DNA of 64,000 nt, taken from contig NZ_CP118108.1 in the NCBI RefSeq assembly GCF_028747985.1, positions 5,306,001 to 5,370,000 of the forward strand, written 5' to 3'. The translations under genes were made by a program, and so were the position numbers. Shown here in pieces: positions 17,122-26,493 of this stretch (position 1 is the stretch's first letter; every line of letters starts with the position of its first letter). A model generated the notes under the pieces. That model had not been told where the DNA came from. It saw nothing but the letters and a program-made list of their open reading frames with translations, and made no database searches. The stretch comes from Paenibacillus urinalis (GTDB lineage Bacteria > Bacillota > Bacilli > Paenibacillales > Paenibacillaceae).

Positions 17122-18077
17122 CTTCCAGCCGCCCTGCTTTCTTTAAGTAGTAAGAAAATAAAGTAAATTCCACCGACAAAGTTTATGATGACGCTCAGTG
17201 TGGTGCGCAGCTCCAGTATATGCTCGACGAGGAACTGTCCGCCGACCAGCGCGATTATACTGATTAGGCTGGCCCCTAGGATCAATATAGAGTGTTTATA
17301 GGTCACTATAAATTGATAAGCGAGATTGGCCACAATGAGTCCAAAGAACGTGATTGGGCCGACCAGCGCAGTAGATGTCGCAATCAGCACCGAAGACAGG
17401 ATCAGCACTCTCATGACCATGCCATCATAGTTAATACCAAGATTGATCGCATTCTCACGGCCCAGTGACATGACGTCGAGCTTGTGCATAATACGATACC
17501 CGTAAATAAATGCTATACCTAAAATCGCAATAGAAACGTATAACAAGTCATCCTTCACGTTGGTAAAGTTCGCAAAGAGTCGGCTTTGAAGGCTTAAATA
17601 CTCTACCGGATCAATCAATACCTGCAAGAAGGTGACGAAGCTTCCGAGGAGTGTACCCAGGATCATCCCTATTAATAGCAGCAAATAAATGGGATGCTTG
17701 TCTGCCCTGAACAGGAACCGATACAAGATAAGTGCGAATAAAACCATGGCAGCAATCGCCGCACCAAAATTCAAGTACTTATTCAGCACCCATACCGACA
17801 TGGAGCCGGCAAAGAAATATATTATGGTCTGCACGACCTCATACATAGAGTCCAATCCCATAACAGATGGCGTCAGAATCCGATTATGTGTAATGGTCTG
17901 GAATACAACGGTGGAATATGCGATAGCAATACCTGTTACAACCATTGCCCCGATGCGAACCATGCGTCTTGGGAAGGCATAATCAAACCCGCCTTTTATG
18001 TCATAGAAGGCATAGAGCAGAATACATGCAAGCCCAACAACCCCTAGTAGAATTAACTTTGTGCTATTTTTTTGCAT
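17118..18077 (-). CDS. yclO: Siderophore ABC importer permease (YclO-like)
   Basis: A 319-residue FecCD-family permease with about nine hydrophobic segments. The characteristic GREN(A)INLG coupling region (about residue 212) and PITFFGLIVANLAYQF are present. I chose the ATG at 18077 (MQKNSTKL), behind GGGGGAGAG. An in-frame extension to 18122 would overlap yclN much further. The chosen start still overlaps the yclN end by 14 bases. It forms the transmembrane heterodimer with YclN. Confidence 0.92.
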   Translation of the reverse strand: MQKNSTKLILLGVVGLACILLYAFYDIKGGFDYAFPRRMVRIGAMVVTGIAIAYSTVVFQTITHNRILTPSVMGLDSMYEVVQTIIYFFAGSMSVWVLNKYLNFGAAIAAMVLFALILYRFLFRADKHPIYLLLLIGMILGTLLGSFVTFLQVLIDPVEYLSLQSRLFANFTNVKDDLLYVSIAILGIAFIYGYRIMHKLDVMSLGRENAINLGINYDGMVMRVLILSSVLIATSTALVGPITFFGLIVANLAYQFIVTYKHSILILGASLISIIALVGGQFLVEHILELRTTLSVIINFVGGIYFIFLLLKESRAAGR

Positions 18078-19020
18078 ATGCTCTCCCCCTAAACAACATA
18101 AATAAGAAGATCGCACTGCCAATTACCGCTACCGTTACGTTAACTGGAATTTCAAAAGGATGAATTACAATGCGCCCCACAATATCACAAGCCAACAGGA
18201 ATACTACACCAAGTGCTGCGGTATGCGGAATGGTTTTGCGCAGATTATCCCCCAGATACAGTGACACAATGTTAGGAACAATAAGTCCCAAGAACGGTAT
18301 AACACCAACGGTCAGCACAACAGTTGTAGCAATAATCGCAACTAAGATAAGTCCTATATTCAGCACTGTTTTGTAGCTCAGACCCAGATTCTTGGCAAAA
18401 TCCTCGCCCATTCCTGCAACCGTAAATTTGTTGGCATATAAATACGCCAGAATAACAGCTGGAACACTCAGATATAAGAGCTCATAACGCCCTGCAATAA
18501 CAAGGGTGAAGCTGCCCATCAGCCATGAAGAGATATTCTGAAGCAAATCACCTTCGTAAGCGAAAAAGGTTGTGATCGACGACAGAATATTACCGTACAT
18601 AATCCCGATAAGCGGTACGAAGATAACATCCTTAAACTTAATTCGATCCAGAATTCTCATAAATACCAGAGTACCTGCAAGTGCAAAGACGAAGCAGAAA
18701 ATGACCTGCCACGTATAGCTTACATTCGCAAAAAAGAGCATTGATATCAGGATTCCCAGCTTCGCTGCGTCAAGCGTGCCTGCTGTTGTGGGTGATACAA
18801 ATTTGTTGCGACTTAAGGATTGCATAATCAATCCCGCGATACTCATGCCGATGCCTGCCAGTATGATTGCCATTAAACGGGGTACCCGACTGATAAGGAA
18901 AATGTGCATCTTATCCGCATTACCGTTGAACAAGTCAAAGATGTTAATATCAATCGCACCAATAAACAGCGAAACAAAAGACAGGACTACGGCTGCCGCT
19001 ATTAACATCCATAGTCTCAT
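18064..19020 (-). CDS. yclN: Siderophore ABC importer permease (YclN-like)
   Basis: A 318-residue FecCD-family permease, first gene of the yclNOP operon. It contains FLISRVPRLMAIILAGIGMSIAG (about residues 40-60), the typical R-x-PR-hhhhh-G-x-x-L/M-x-x-x-G motif, and GEDFAKNLGLSY. I prefer the ATG at 19020 (MRLWML) because CGAGGA lies 7 nt upstream. An ATG at 19053 would lie almost inside the Fur box and has no ribosome site. Expression should be iron-repressed. Confidence 0.92.
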   Translation of the reverse strand: MRLWMLIAAAVVLSFVSLFIGAIDINIFDLFNGNADKMHIFLISRVPRLMAIILAGIGMSIAGLIMQSLSRNKFVSPTTAGTLDAAKLGILISMLFFANVSYTWQVIFCFVFALAGTLVFMRILDRIKFKDVIFVPLIGIMYGNILSSITTFFAYEGDLLQNISSWLMGSFTLVIAGRYELLYLSVPAVILAYLYANKFTVAGMGEDFAKNLGLSYKTVLNIGLILVAIIATTVVLTVGVIPFLGLIVPNIVSLYLGDNLRKTIPHTAALGVVFLLACDIVGRIVIHPFEIPVNVTVAVIGSAIFLFMLFRGRAYAKK

Positions 19021-19059
19021 ATGTATTCCTCGTGTTAAAAGTATTCTTATCATGACAAT

Positions 19060-19119
19060 TGATAACGATTATCATTCTAAGTATGGGTCAATTATATTTT
19101 AATAGCTGTCTTTTATCAA
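19060..19119 (-). promoter_or_regulatory. Fur-regulated promoter of yclNOP
   Basis: On the minus strand a -35 TTGATA (19114-19119), exactly 17 nt, and a perfect -10 TATAAT (19091-19096) are visible. A Fur box reading TGATAACGATTATCA on the plus strand (19060-19074, one mismatch to the 7-1-7 consensus) lies just downstream of the expected start site. Confidence 0.87.
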
Positions 19120-19168
19120 ACCATTTTCCATATTAATGTGGATTAGAACCATTTGATCTCTCAATGCA

Positions 19169-19204
19169 AGAGGCCCTGAATCCAGACTCGGATCCAAGGC
19201 CTCT
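19169..19204 (-). terminator. Hairpin after mqo
   Basis: Arms AGAGGCC and GGCCTCT flank an inner GGATCC-containing loop. The T-tract on the minus strand is short, so efficiency is uncertain. Confidence 0.55.
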
Positions 19205-19255
19205 ATATTATATTGTTATGATAAAACAGACATTCCGAATACTGCACAGCAGCAG

Positions 19256-20791
19256 CTACATGCTTCCATTAAGCTTCATAGGAGACGGTTTGATAGGCGC
19301 CTGCTCGATACTGCCAAGACCTAATAGCTTGGACGTTGATGTAGAGATCTCTTGGAGCATCGCACGATTCTCTACCAGCGAAACGCCATAGGAAGGAATC
19401 ATCTCCTTGATCTTCGGCTCCCAGCCCTTCATCTGCTGCGGGAAGCACTTCTCTAATACCTCCAGCATGACATGCACCGCCGTGGAAGCGCCAGGTGATG
19501 CCCCAAGCAGCGCAGCAACGGAGCCGTCCGAGGCACTGACCACCTCTGTTCCGAATTGGAGTGTTCCTCTGCCGCCGGTCTCTGTATCCTTGATGACCTG
19601 TACACGCTGACCGGCCACCACAATTCCCCAGTCCTCGGTCTTCGCATTCGGAATGAACTCGCGCAGCTCCTCCATCCGCTTCTCGTTGGACAGCATAACC
19701 TGCTGAATCAAGTATTTGGTAAGCGCCATTTCCTTCACACCTGCCGAGAGCATCGTCAGGATATTGTTCGGTTTGACGGAACCAATCAGATCGAAATAGG
19801 ACCCCGTCTTCAAAAATTTCGGTGTAAAGCCCGCAAACGGACCAAACAGCAAGGACTTCTTGCCGTCAATGTATCTTGTATCCAGATGCGGAACAGACAT
19901 GGGTGGGGCTCCAAGCTTAGCTTTGCCGTATACTTTGGCATGGTGCTTCTCCACCACTTCCGGGTTGTTACACACCATGAACAGTCCGCTGACCGGGAAT
20001 CCGCCAATATGCTTGGATTCAGGAATCCCTGTCTTCTGCAGCAACGGCAGGCTTCCGCCCCCGCCGCCAATAAATACGAATTTCGCGGTGTGGTGCTCTG
20101 TTTTGTTGCTGTCTAGATTATGAACCTTCACTTGCCACAGACCGTCACTCGTTCGTTTCAAGTCCTTTACGCTGTGCTTGTAATGGACCTCAACACCCTG
20201 TCTCTTCAGGTGATCAAACAACATGCGCGTCAAAGCGCCAAAGTTGACATCTGTCCCCGAGTCAATTTTGGTCGCTGCGATCGGTTCATTGGATGTGCGT
20301 CCTTCCATAATAAGCGGTACCCATTTCTTTAACTGTACAGGGTCATCAGAGAACTCCATCCCTTGGAATAACGGATGCTGTGAGAGCGCTTTAAAACGAT
20401 TCTTCAGATAAGATACGTTTTTCTCCCCTTGTACCAGACTCATATGCGGGATGGGCATAATAAATTTCTGCGGATTACGAATTAAGTTGCTTTTGACCAG
20501 ATAAGACCAGAACTGTTTAGATAGCTGAAATTGTTCGTTGATTTTCGTCGCTTTGCTAATGTCTATAGATCCGTCAGGCTTCTCGGAAGTATAGTTGAGC
20601 TCGCACAGAGCAGCATGTCCTGTGCCGGCATTGTTCCATTCATTAGAGCTTTCCTCTCCTGCGCTTCCTAGCTTCTCAAACACTTTGATTTTCCATTCAG
20701 GTGCCAGCTCTTTGAGTAATGAACCCAAGGTAGCGCTCATGACTCCGGCACCAATCAAGATCACGTCTGTATTCATCCGTATGTCACTCAT
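19256..20791 (-). CDS. mqo: Malate:quinone oxidoreductase
   Basis: A 511-residue FAD enzyme. It has the N-terminal dinucleotide-binding motif [17 protein letters not shown] (about residues 9-25), [20 protein letters not shown] (about 49-68), which is strongly typical of Mqo, and the C-terminal [20 protein letters not shown] (about 430). It oxidises L-malate to oxaloacetate and passes electrons to quinone at the inner membrane face, bypassing malate dehydrogenase. Length matches the family. It lies between two Fur-controlled importers, but no Fur box is visible immediately upstream. Confidence 0.95.
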   Translation of the reverse strand: MSDIRMNTDVILIGAGVMSATLGSLLKELAPEWKIKVFEKLGSAGEESSNEWNNAGTGHAALCELNYTSEKPDGSIDISKATKINEQFQLSKQFWSYLVKSNLIRNPQKFIMPIPHMSLVQGEKNVSYLKNRFKALSQHPLFQGMEFSDDPVQLKKWVPLIMEGRTSNEPIAATKIDSGTDVNFGALTRMLFDHLKRQGVEVHYKHSVKDLKRTSDGLWQVKVHNLDSNKTEHHTAKFVFIGGGGGSLPLLQKTGIPESKHIGGFPVSGLFMVCNNPEVVEKHHAKVYGKAKLGAPPMSVPHLDTRYIDGKKSLLFGPFAGFTPKFLKTGSYFDLIGSVKPNNILTMLSAGVKEMALTKYLIQQVMLSNEKRMEELREFIPNAKTEDWGIVVAGQRVQVIKDTETGGRGTLQFGTEVVSASDGSVAALLGASPGASTAVHVMLEVLEKCFPQQMKGWEPKIKEMIPSYGVSLVENRAMLQEISTSTSKLLGLGSIEQAPIKPSPMKLNGSM

Positions 20792-21077
20792 TGAAACCCT
20801 TCCTCATCGCCTATATTTGTAAAAAAAGGGCAGCGCTCTGCTATAAATGTCGCAATCAGCAAGGGCGTCACCTTGGAACTAACATCTTCTGCTATTACCA
20901 TATCATATCCGGTGCCATGTTTTGTAGAATATTCCGTGTTTGTTCTCAGACAATTATAAACGATCTAAATCGGTTTAAAAAGTGTAAAATCCGAGAAATC
21001 CGATGGCTGAAACTTAAATATTCCTGCTCTTTGAACCAAAATCTCTACCTAATTAGTAGAAATGTAGTAGATTTTTA

Positions 21078-21130
21078 TTGACAATACGGTAAATGGATTA
21101 TATGTTTTACGATATTGATAATCATTATCA
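21078..21130 (+). promoter_or_regulatory. Fur-regulated promoter of the second siderophore importer
   Basis: A perfect -35 TTGACA (21078-21083) and, after 17 nt, a moderate -10 TATGTT (21101-21106). A perfect 15-bp Fur box TGATAATCATTATCA lies at 21116-21130, over the expected transcription start. The remainder of the gap 20792-21077 shows no gene or clear structure. Confidence 0.88.
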
Positions 21131-21210
21131 TACATAACATCCTCTGTCGGTATCCTACCCAGTGTTAGCAACGCATTAAAAATATAAATAGAAAAAGGAA
21201 GGGTTTGTAA

Positions 21211-22305
21211 ATGAACGGAAACCAGAAATTCTCTTTAAAAACAGTAATCATATCTGCAATGCTCGCCATTGCTCTTGTCGGTTGTGGAGCCCAGCAGTCA
21301 GAATCTACTTCTACTTCAACGGAAGCACCTGCCACTTCTACAACTACGGAAGCACCTCAGACGGAAACACCGGTTACAGAGAGTGAAGCATCTGAATATC
21401 CAATCACCATCAAGCATGCTTTTGGCGAAACCGTTATTGAGAGCAAGCCGGAACGTGTAGCTACAGTCCAATGGGCGAACCATGATGTTGTTCTTGCCCT
21501 CGGCGTTGTACCTGTAGGATTCTCTGCGGCCAATTACGGCGTTGAGGATGACAGTGGACTGCTGCCTTGGACAGCTGAGAAGCTGAAAGAGCTTGGTGTA
21601 GATCAGCCTAATGTATACCAGGATACGGATGGACTGGATTTCGAGGCCATATCCGACTCTGATCCTGATGTCATTCTTGCAGCCTACTCTGGTATCACGC
21701 AGGAAGACTATGACCTTCTCAGTCAAATTGCTCCGGTTGTCGCCTATCCGACAGCTCCATGGCTTACAACATGGCGTGAGCAAGTGGAGTATAACGCAAC
21801 AGGCATGGGCATGAAGGAAGAAGGCGAGCAGCTTATTAAGGATACCGAGAATCTGATTAAAGAAAAAGCAAGTGAACACCCTGAAATGCAAGGCAAGAAA
21901 GTCGTCTGGGTTAACTTCTCAGCGGACGATATGTCCAAAATGCATGTGTATACACCTACAGATCCACGCGGTGAGTTCCTGATCGAGCTTGGAATGGAAT
22001 ACCCTGAGAGCGTAACATCACAGATTGAAGACAAAACCAGCTACTCCCTGAGCCTAAGTGCGGAGAATGCTGATGTACTGAACGATGCAGATATCCTTGT
22101 TGGATATGGCGGCGAGGACTTGTATGAAGCTGTCAAAGCAGATCCGCTGCTTGGCAAAATTCCTGCCATCGAGAGAGGCTCCGTTGTATTTATCGGTAAC
22201 GGCACGCCTCTAGCGGCTTCCGGCAATCCGAATCCTCTGTCCATCGCTTATACGATTGATGATTACCTGGATCTCATCTCAGAAGCAATCAGCAAGGTGG
22301 AATAG
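21211..22305 (+). CDS. Iron-siderophore-binding lipoprotein, copy 1
   Basis: A 364-residue lipoprotein. The signal peptide ends with lipobox LVGC (about residue 24), followed by a Ser/Thr/Glu-rich tether. The binding domain (about 65-360) opens with YPITIKHAFGETVIESKPER, as in FepB/FhuD-class iron-complex receptors, and holds DPDVILAAYSGITQEDYD and GTPLAASGNPNPLSIAYTIDDYL. It feeds the two permeases and ATPase encoded downstream. AGGAAGGG lies 7 nt upstream of the ATG. A closely related second copy follows. The ligand cannot be read from the sequence; catecholate or citrate-type siderophores are possible. Confidence 0.9.
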   Translation: MNGNQKFSLKTVIISAMLAIALVGCGAQQSESTSTSTEAPATSTTTEAPQTETPVTESEASEYPITIKHAFGETVIESKPERVATVQWANHDVVLALGVVPVGFSAANYGVEDDSGLLPWTAEKLKELGVDQPNVYQDTDGLDFEAISDSDPDVILAAYSGITQEDYDLLSQIAPVVAYPTAPWLTTWREQVEYNATGMGMKEEGEQLIKDTENLIKEKASEHPEMQGKKVVWVNFSADDMSKMHVYTPTDPRGEFLIELGMEYPESVTSQIEDKTSYSLSLSAENADVLNDADILVGYGGEDLYEAVKADPLLGKIPAIERGSVVFIGNGTPLAASGNPNPLSIAYTIDDYLDLISEAISKVE

Positions 22306-22331
22306 TTCTAAGTTCTAAGTTCTAAGTTCTA
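22304..22331 (+). repeat. Four perfect tandem copies of a 7-bp unit
   Basis: AGTTCTA is repeated four times without mismatch, beginning inside the stop codon of the first binding-protein gene and ending about 50 nt before the next gene. Such tracts can change copy number by slipped-strand mispairing, which would alter the intergenic spacing. Confidence 0.92.
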
Positions 22332-22381
22332 AACTGACTCACCCTAAAAAAATATAAATTCAAAAAGGCAGGGTATGTATT

Positions 22382-23482
22382 ATGAAAGACATTCAGAAAT
22401 ATTCTCTAAAAACAATCACGGTATCGGCAATACTCGCGATTGCACTTGTGGGCTGCGGAGCCCAGGAGTCCGATTCAACTTCAACTGCGAATGAAGCTCC
22501 TGCGAACTCTTCAACGGCAGAAGCACCTCAGACGGAAACACCGGTAACCGAAGAGGATGCAGATGCTACCCAGTATCCCATCACAATTAAGCATGCTTTT
22601 GGCGAAACAACGATTGAGAGCAAGCCTGAACGTGTAGCTACCATCCAATGGGGAAACCATGATGTTGCACTTGCCCTTGGCGTTGTACCTGTTGGCTTCT
22701 CTGCAGCGAACTACGGTGTACAAGACGACAGCGGACTGCTGCCTTGGACGAAGGAGAAGCTGGATGAACTTGGTGTAACGGATCCGAATGTCTACCATGA
22801 TACGGACGGACTGGACTTTGAAGCGATCTCTGACTCCGCTCCTGATGTCATTCTCGCTACTTACTCGGGTATTACTCAAGAAGATTATGATACACTGAGC
22901 CAAATTGCTCCGGTTATTCCTTACCAAGAGACAGCATGGGTAACCACTTGGCAGGATCAAGTTCTGTATAACGCAATGGGAATGGGTATGCAGGCAGAAG
23001 GCGAGAAGCTCATCGAGGACACAGAGAACCTGATCAAGGAGAAATCATCCGCGTTTGCAGATATTCAAGGGAAGACAGCTGCCTTCGTATATATTACTCC
23101 AACCGACCTGTCACAGCTCTCGGTATACGCGCCAGGTGACCCTCGCGGAGACTTCCTGATGGAGCTTGGCATGACGTTCCCGGAAGGACTTGCAAGTCTA
23201 GTGTCGGAAGACAGCTTCTATTTGCAGCTAAGTGCAGAGAATGCGGATGCGCTTAAAGATACGGACATTATCGTTACCTATGGAGACGAGAATTTGCTTA
23301 GTGCGCTCCAAGCAGATCCACTCCTTGGCAAAGTCCCAGCTATTGAAAGAGGTTCGGTTGTCGTGATCGGAGACAACACACCGCTTGCAGCTGCAGGTAA
23401 CCCAAATCCACTTTCAATCGCAAGTACGATTGATGAATATTTGGAATTGATCGATGCATCTGCTAAGAAAGTCAATGAATAA
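22382..23482 (+). CDS. Iron-siderophore-binding lipoprotein, copy 2
   Basis: A 366-residue paralogue of the upstream gene, with the same lipobox (LVGC), tether and binding domain, collinear from start to end (YPITIKHAFGETTIESKPER, SDSAPDVILATYSGITQEDYD, NTPLAAAGNPNPLSIASTID). Differences cluster in the C-terminal lobe (residues about 225-300, KTAAFVYITPTDLSQLSVY versus KKVVWVNFSADDMSKMHVY), which could mean different ligand preference. Its end overlaps the next gene by 8 bases. Confidence 0.9.
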   Translation: MKDIQKYSLKTITVSAILAIALVGCGAQESDSTSTANEAPANSSTAEAPQTETPVTEEDADATQYPITIKHAFGETTIESKPERVATIQWGNHDVALALGVVPVGFSAANYGVQDDSGLLPWTKEKLDELGVTDPNVYHDTDGLDFEAISDSAPDVILATYSGITQEDYDTLSQIAPVIPYQETAWVTTWQDQVLYNAMGMGMQAEGEKLIEDTENLIKEKSSAFADIQGKTAAFVYITPTDLSQLSVYAPGDPRGDFLMELGMTFPEGLASLVSEDSFYLQLSAENADALKDTDIIVTYGDENLLSALQADPLLGKVPAIERGSVVVIGDNTPLAAAGNPNPLSIASTIDEYLELIDASAKKVNE

Positions 23483-24515
23483 TCCAGCGACATTAACAGA
23501 CAAGCGGCAGAATTCGCCCGCACCGAAGCATTTTGCCATGGTCCTGATTCTTAGCGTAATTGTTCTCGGTATTTGCGTAGTGGCGTCACTTGCATTCGGT
23601 TCAAGAGTCATCGGACTTAAAGAATTAATGGACGCGTTGTTCCATCCGAGCAGCGAGTCCTATGATGCCAACGTCATTGCGCAGCGAATTACCCGAACCG
23701 TGTTCAGTCTCTTATGCGGAGGGGCACTAGGTATTGCCGGTGCCCTCATGCAGGCGGTCACGCGCAATCCGATTGCCGATCCAAGTATTCTCGGTGTAAA
23801 TACCGGTGCATCCTTGTTTGTTGTTGCCGGAATTGCATTCCTGAATATTGGCTCGCCTAATGAATTTATCGTGATGGCCTGTATCGGCGCGGCGGTTACT
23901 GCGATGTTTGTCATGGGGATCGGCTCGCTTGGACGAGGCGGACCTACACCTGTTAAACTCGTGTTAGCGGGGGCGGCTACTAGTGCCGCCCTTTCTTCAC
24001 TAGTAAGCGCCATTATGATTCCACGCTCGAATGTGATGGATCAGGTTCGCTACTGGCAGGTGGGAAGCGTCGGGGGAGCAAATTGGAGCGATATCGGGAT
24101 CTTCTTTCCTTTTCTACTCATCAGTTTTCTAATCGCCATATTTACGGCTCCTGCACTGAATGCGCTGGCACTAGGGGATGAAGCAGCAACCGGCCTGGGT
24201 GTTCGGACCGGAGTTCTGCGTCTTATTGCGTCGTTCGCTGCGGTTATTCTATGTGGTACAGTAACGGCACTTGCGGGGCCGATTGCCTTCGTTGGACTTC
24301 TGGCGACACATCTAATCCGTTTGATGATCGGACCTGACCAGCGTTATCTCATTCCCATGTCTGCGCTGACAGGAGCGATCGTATTAACCGGATCCGACGT
24401 TATTGGAAGAATCCTGGGAAGACCCGGTGAGCTTGAAGTAGGTATCGTTACTGCCTTCGTCGGTGCTCCAATTCTAATCATACTAGCGATGAGATCGAAA
24501 GTGCGTGCCTTATGA
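23475..24515 (+). CDS. Iron-siderophore ABC importer permease 1 (FecCD family)
   Basis: A 346-residue permease with about nine to ten hydrophobic segments and FecCD signatures: ALGIAGALMQAVTRNPIADPSILG (about residues 80-105) and ALGDEAATGLGV. I chose the ATG at 23475, which overlaps the upstream stop by 8 bases; an in-frame ATG at 23454 is an alternative with no better ribosome site. It pairs with the next gene product to form the membrane channel. Confidence 0.92.
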   Translation: MNNPATLTDKRQNSPAPKHFAMVLILSVIVLGICVVASLAFGSRVIGLKELMDALFHPSSESYDANVIAQRITRTVFSLLCGGALGIAGALMQAVTRNPIADPSILGVNTGASLFVVAGIAFLNIGSPNEFIVMACIGAAVTAMFVMGIGSLGRGGPTPVKLVLAGAATSAALSSLVSAIMIPRSNVMDQVRYWQVGSVGGANWSDIGIFFPFLLISFLIAIFTAPALNALALGDEAATGLGVRTGVLRLIASFAAVILCGTVTALAGPIAFVGLLATHLIRLMIGPDQRYLIPMSALTGAIVLTGSDVIGRILGRPGELEVGIVTAFVGAPILIILAMRSKVRAL

Positions 24516-25543
24516 TGAATAATACGATCAATTTAATTGTATCCGGCCGACGTCAGAGACGCCGCCAATATGTGCTGGTAACGACAACACTTGCTGCGAT
24601 TGCTTTTGTGCTGTGCGTCCTGATGCTCTATTTTGGGAATACGATCTATCCGGTGGATGTGATTGCACGCGTACTGTCGGGTGAGGATATCAAGGGTGCG
24701 ACATTCGCGATTGAGACGATCCGGCTGCCGAGGATGCTGGCAGGCTTGTTCGCTGGATTTGCCTTCGGTCTAGCCGGAAGCGTCTTCCAGACCATGCTTC
24801 GCAATCCGCTTGCGAATCCGAACGTACTCGGCATTACCTCAGGCTCAAGTGCAGCGGCTGTATACTGTATCCTCATTCTTCATACGAGTGAAGCGGTTAT
24901 CTTTATTGCCTCTGTCATCGCCGGTCTGGCTACGGTCATGCTTCTCTATCTGTTATCTCATAAAAAGTCCTTCTCATTCGGGCGTTTAATTCTCGTCGGT
25001 ATTGGTCTTGATGCTATGCTCGGCTCCGTTATATCTTATATGCTGCGGATCAGCTCCGAGCATGACATCGGTTCTGCGTACCGCTGGCTAAGCGGTACAC
25101 TTAACGGCGCCCAGATGGACGAGCTTCCGCCACTAATCATTACGGTACTTGTATGTACACCGATCGTTGTCTTGTTAGGCAGACATCTGAGCCTGCTAGA
25201 GCTTGGCGAGCAGGCAGCTACTTCTCTCGGTATCCATACGGATAGAACGCGAATAGCGCTGATTATCGGCACCGTCTGTATGATTGCGGTCGCTACCGCC
25301 ACTACAGGCCCTATTGCCTTCGTCGCTTTTCTGGCTGGACCGATTGCCAAAAGACTTGTCGGTGCAGGTTACTCTACTGTCATTCCTGCCGGTCTTGTCG
25401 GAGTTATCTTGGTTCTGGCAGCAGATTTAATCGGACAGTTTGCTTTTGAGACTAGATTCCCTGTGGGCGTCATCACTGGAATCCTCGGAGCGCCTTATCT
25501 GATCTATCTGCTCATCCGAATGAATCGAAAGGGAGATTTTTAA
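24512..25543 (+). CDS. Iron-siderophore ABC importer permease 2 (FecCD family)
   Basis: A 343-residue FecCD permease: IRLPRMLAGLFAGFAFGLAG (about residues 70-90), FQTMLRNPLANPNVLGI and LLELGEQAATSLGIHT. It overlaps its upstream partner by 4 bases (ATGA at 24512-24515) and its ATPase gene by one base (TAATG at 25543). The tight overlaps indicate coupled translation of a heterodimeric channel. Confidence 0.93.
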   Translation: MMNNTINLIVSGRRQRRRQYVLVTTTLAAIAFVLCVLMLYFGNTIYPVDVIARVLSGEDIKGATFAIETIRLPRMLAGLFAGFAFGLAGSVFQTMLRNPLANPNVLGITSGSSAAAVYCILILHTSEAVIFIASVIAGLATVMLLYLLSHKKSFSFGRLILVGIGLDAMLGSVISYMLRISSEHDIGSAYRWLSGTLNGAQMDELPPLIITVLVCTPIVVLLGRHLSLLELGEQAATSLGIHTDRTRIALIIGTVCMIAVATATTGPIAFVAFLAGPIAKRLVGAGYSTVIPAGLVGVILVLAADLIGQFAFETRFPVGVITGILGAPYLIYLLIRMNRKGDF

Positions 25544-26373
25544 TGAAACCGACTCACGTATTTCAAGCAGATCAATTGGCAGCAGGTTATGAGCAGCGAA
25601 CGATTATTGAGAATATCAACCTGATCATTCCCAGTAATCAGATTAGTGTCATTATCGGGGCTAATGCCTGTGGTAAATCGACACTGCTCAAAACGCTCGC
25701 CAAGCTAATCAAGCCGGAAGCTGGTGAAGTGACCCTGGACGGGAAGTCGATCAGTAAGATTCCTCCTAAGGCTTTGGCGCGTATACTAGGACTGCTGCCG
25801 CAGTCCCCTATCGTCCCTGAAGGAATTTCTGTCGCCGATCTGATCGGCCGAGGCAGATTCCCCCATCAGTCCCTTCTTGGAGGATGGACGAAGAAGGATA
25901 CGGAAGCCGTAGCAGAAGCGATGGAGATCATGAAGATTACGGAGCTTGCCAACCGCAGCATAGATGAGCTGTCCGGCGGTCAAAGACAACGTGTTTGGAT
26001 TGCGATGGCACTCGCTCAGCAGACGGACATTCTTTTTCTGGACGAGCCGACAACCTTTCTCGATATCACCTATCAGGTAGAGATTCTCGATCTGCTTACC
26101 GATCTTAACCGGAAGCACGGGACAACCATTGTGATGGTTCTTCATGACATCAATTTGTCTGCACGATATGCGGATTATATCTATGCCATTCGCAAGGGAG
26201 AGCTCATCGCTGAGGGACGGCCAGCGGAGGTCATTACGAGTGAACTGATCAAGGATGTATTTGAACTGGATTGCACCGTCATTGAAGATCCTGTATCCGG
26301 TTCTCCGCTGATCGTGCCGAAGGGACGATATCATGTGAATGCAGCCTTGACTAGAGAATTCCAAGACGTTTAG
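25543..26373 (+). CDS. Iron-siderophore ABC importer ATPase (FecE family)
   Basis: A 276-residue ATPase. Walker A is GANACGKST (about residue 38), an unusual but permitted GxxxxGKS/T variant with Cys before GKS. The signature is ELSGGQRQR (about 144), Walker B ILFLDEPTTFLDI and H-loop VLHDINL. It is the last gene of the Fur-regulated import operon and is followed by a strong terminator shared with the convergent BCCT gene. Confidence 0.93.
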   Translation: MKPTHVFQADQLAAGYEQRTIIENINLIIPSNQISVIIGANACGKSTLLKTLAKLIKPEAGEVTLDGKSISKIPPKALARILGLLPQSPIVPEGISVADLIGRGRFPHQSLLGGWTKKDTEAVAEAMEIMKITELANRSIDELSGGQRQRVWIAMALAQQTDILFLDEPTTFLDITYQVEILDLLTDLNRKHGTTIVMVLHDINLSARYADYIYAIRKGELIAEGRPAEVITSELIKDVFELDCTVIEDPVSGSPLIVPKGRYHVNAALTREFQDV

Positions 26374-26410
26374 AGCTTGTATCAGAATTCGTATAAGAAT
26401 TATATACACA

Positions 26411-26448
26411 ACGTACAAAAGGCACCCGAGCGGGTGCCTTTTGTACGT
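26411..26448. terminator. Strong bidirectional terminator
   Basis: Two perfect 18-bp arms (ACGTACAAAAGGCACCCG and its complement) around a 2-nt AG loop. The A and T runs are inside the arms, so it works on both strands for the convergent import operon and transporter gene. Confidence 0.93.
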
Positions 26449-26493
26449 TCTGCATTATTTTTGCGAAACCTTAGAAGATCGTTCTATAGAATG

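Noticed and set aside
22304..22331. The AGTTCTA tract as a CRISPR or DNA-uptake repeat
   Set aside because: Units are only 7 bp, contiguous and without spacers; it is a simple tandem repeat.
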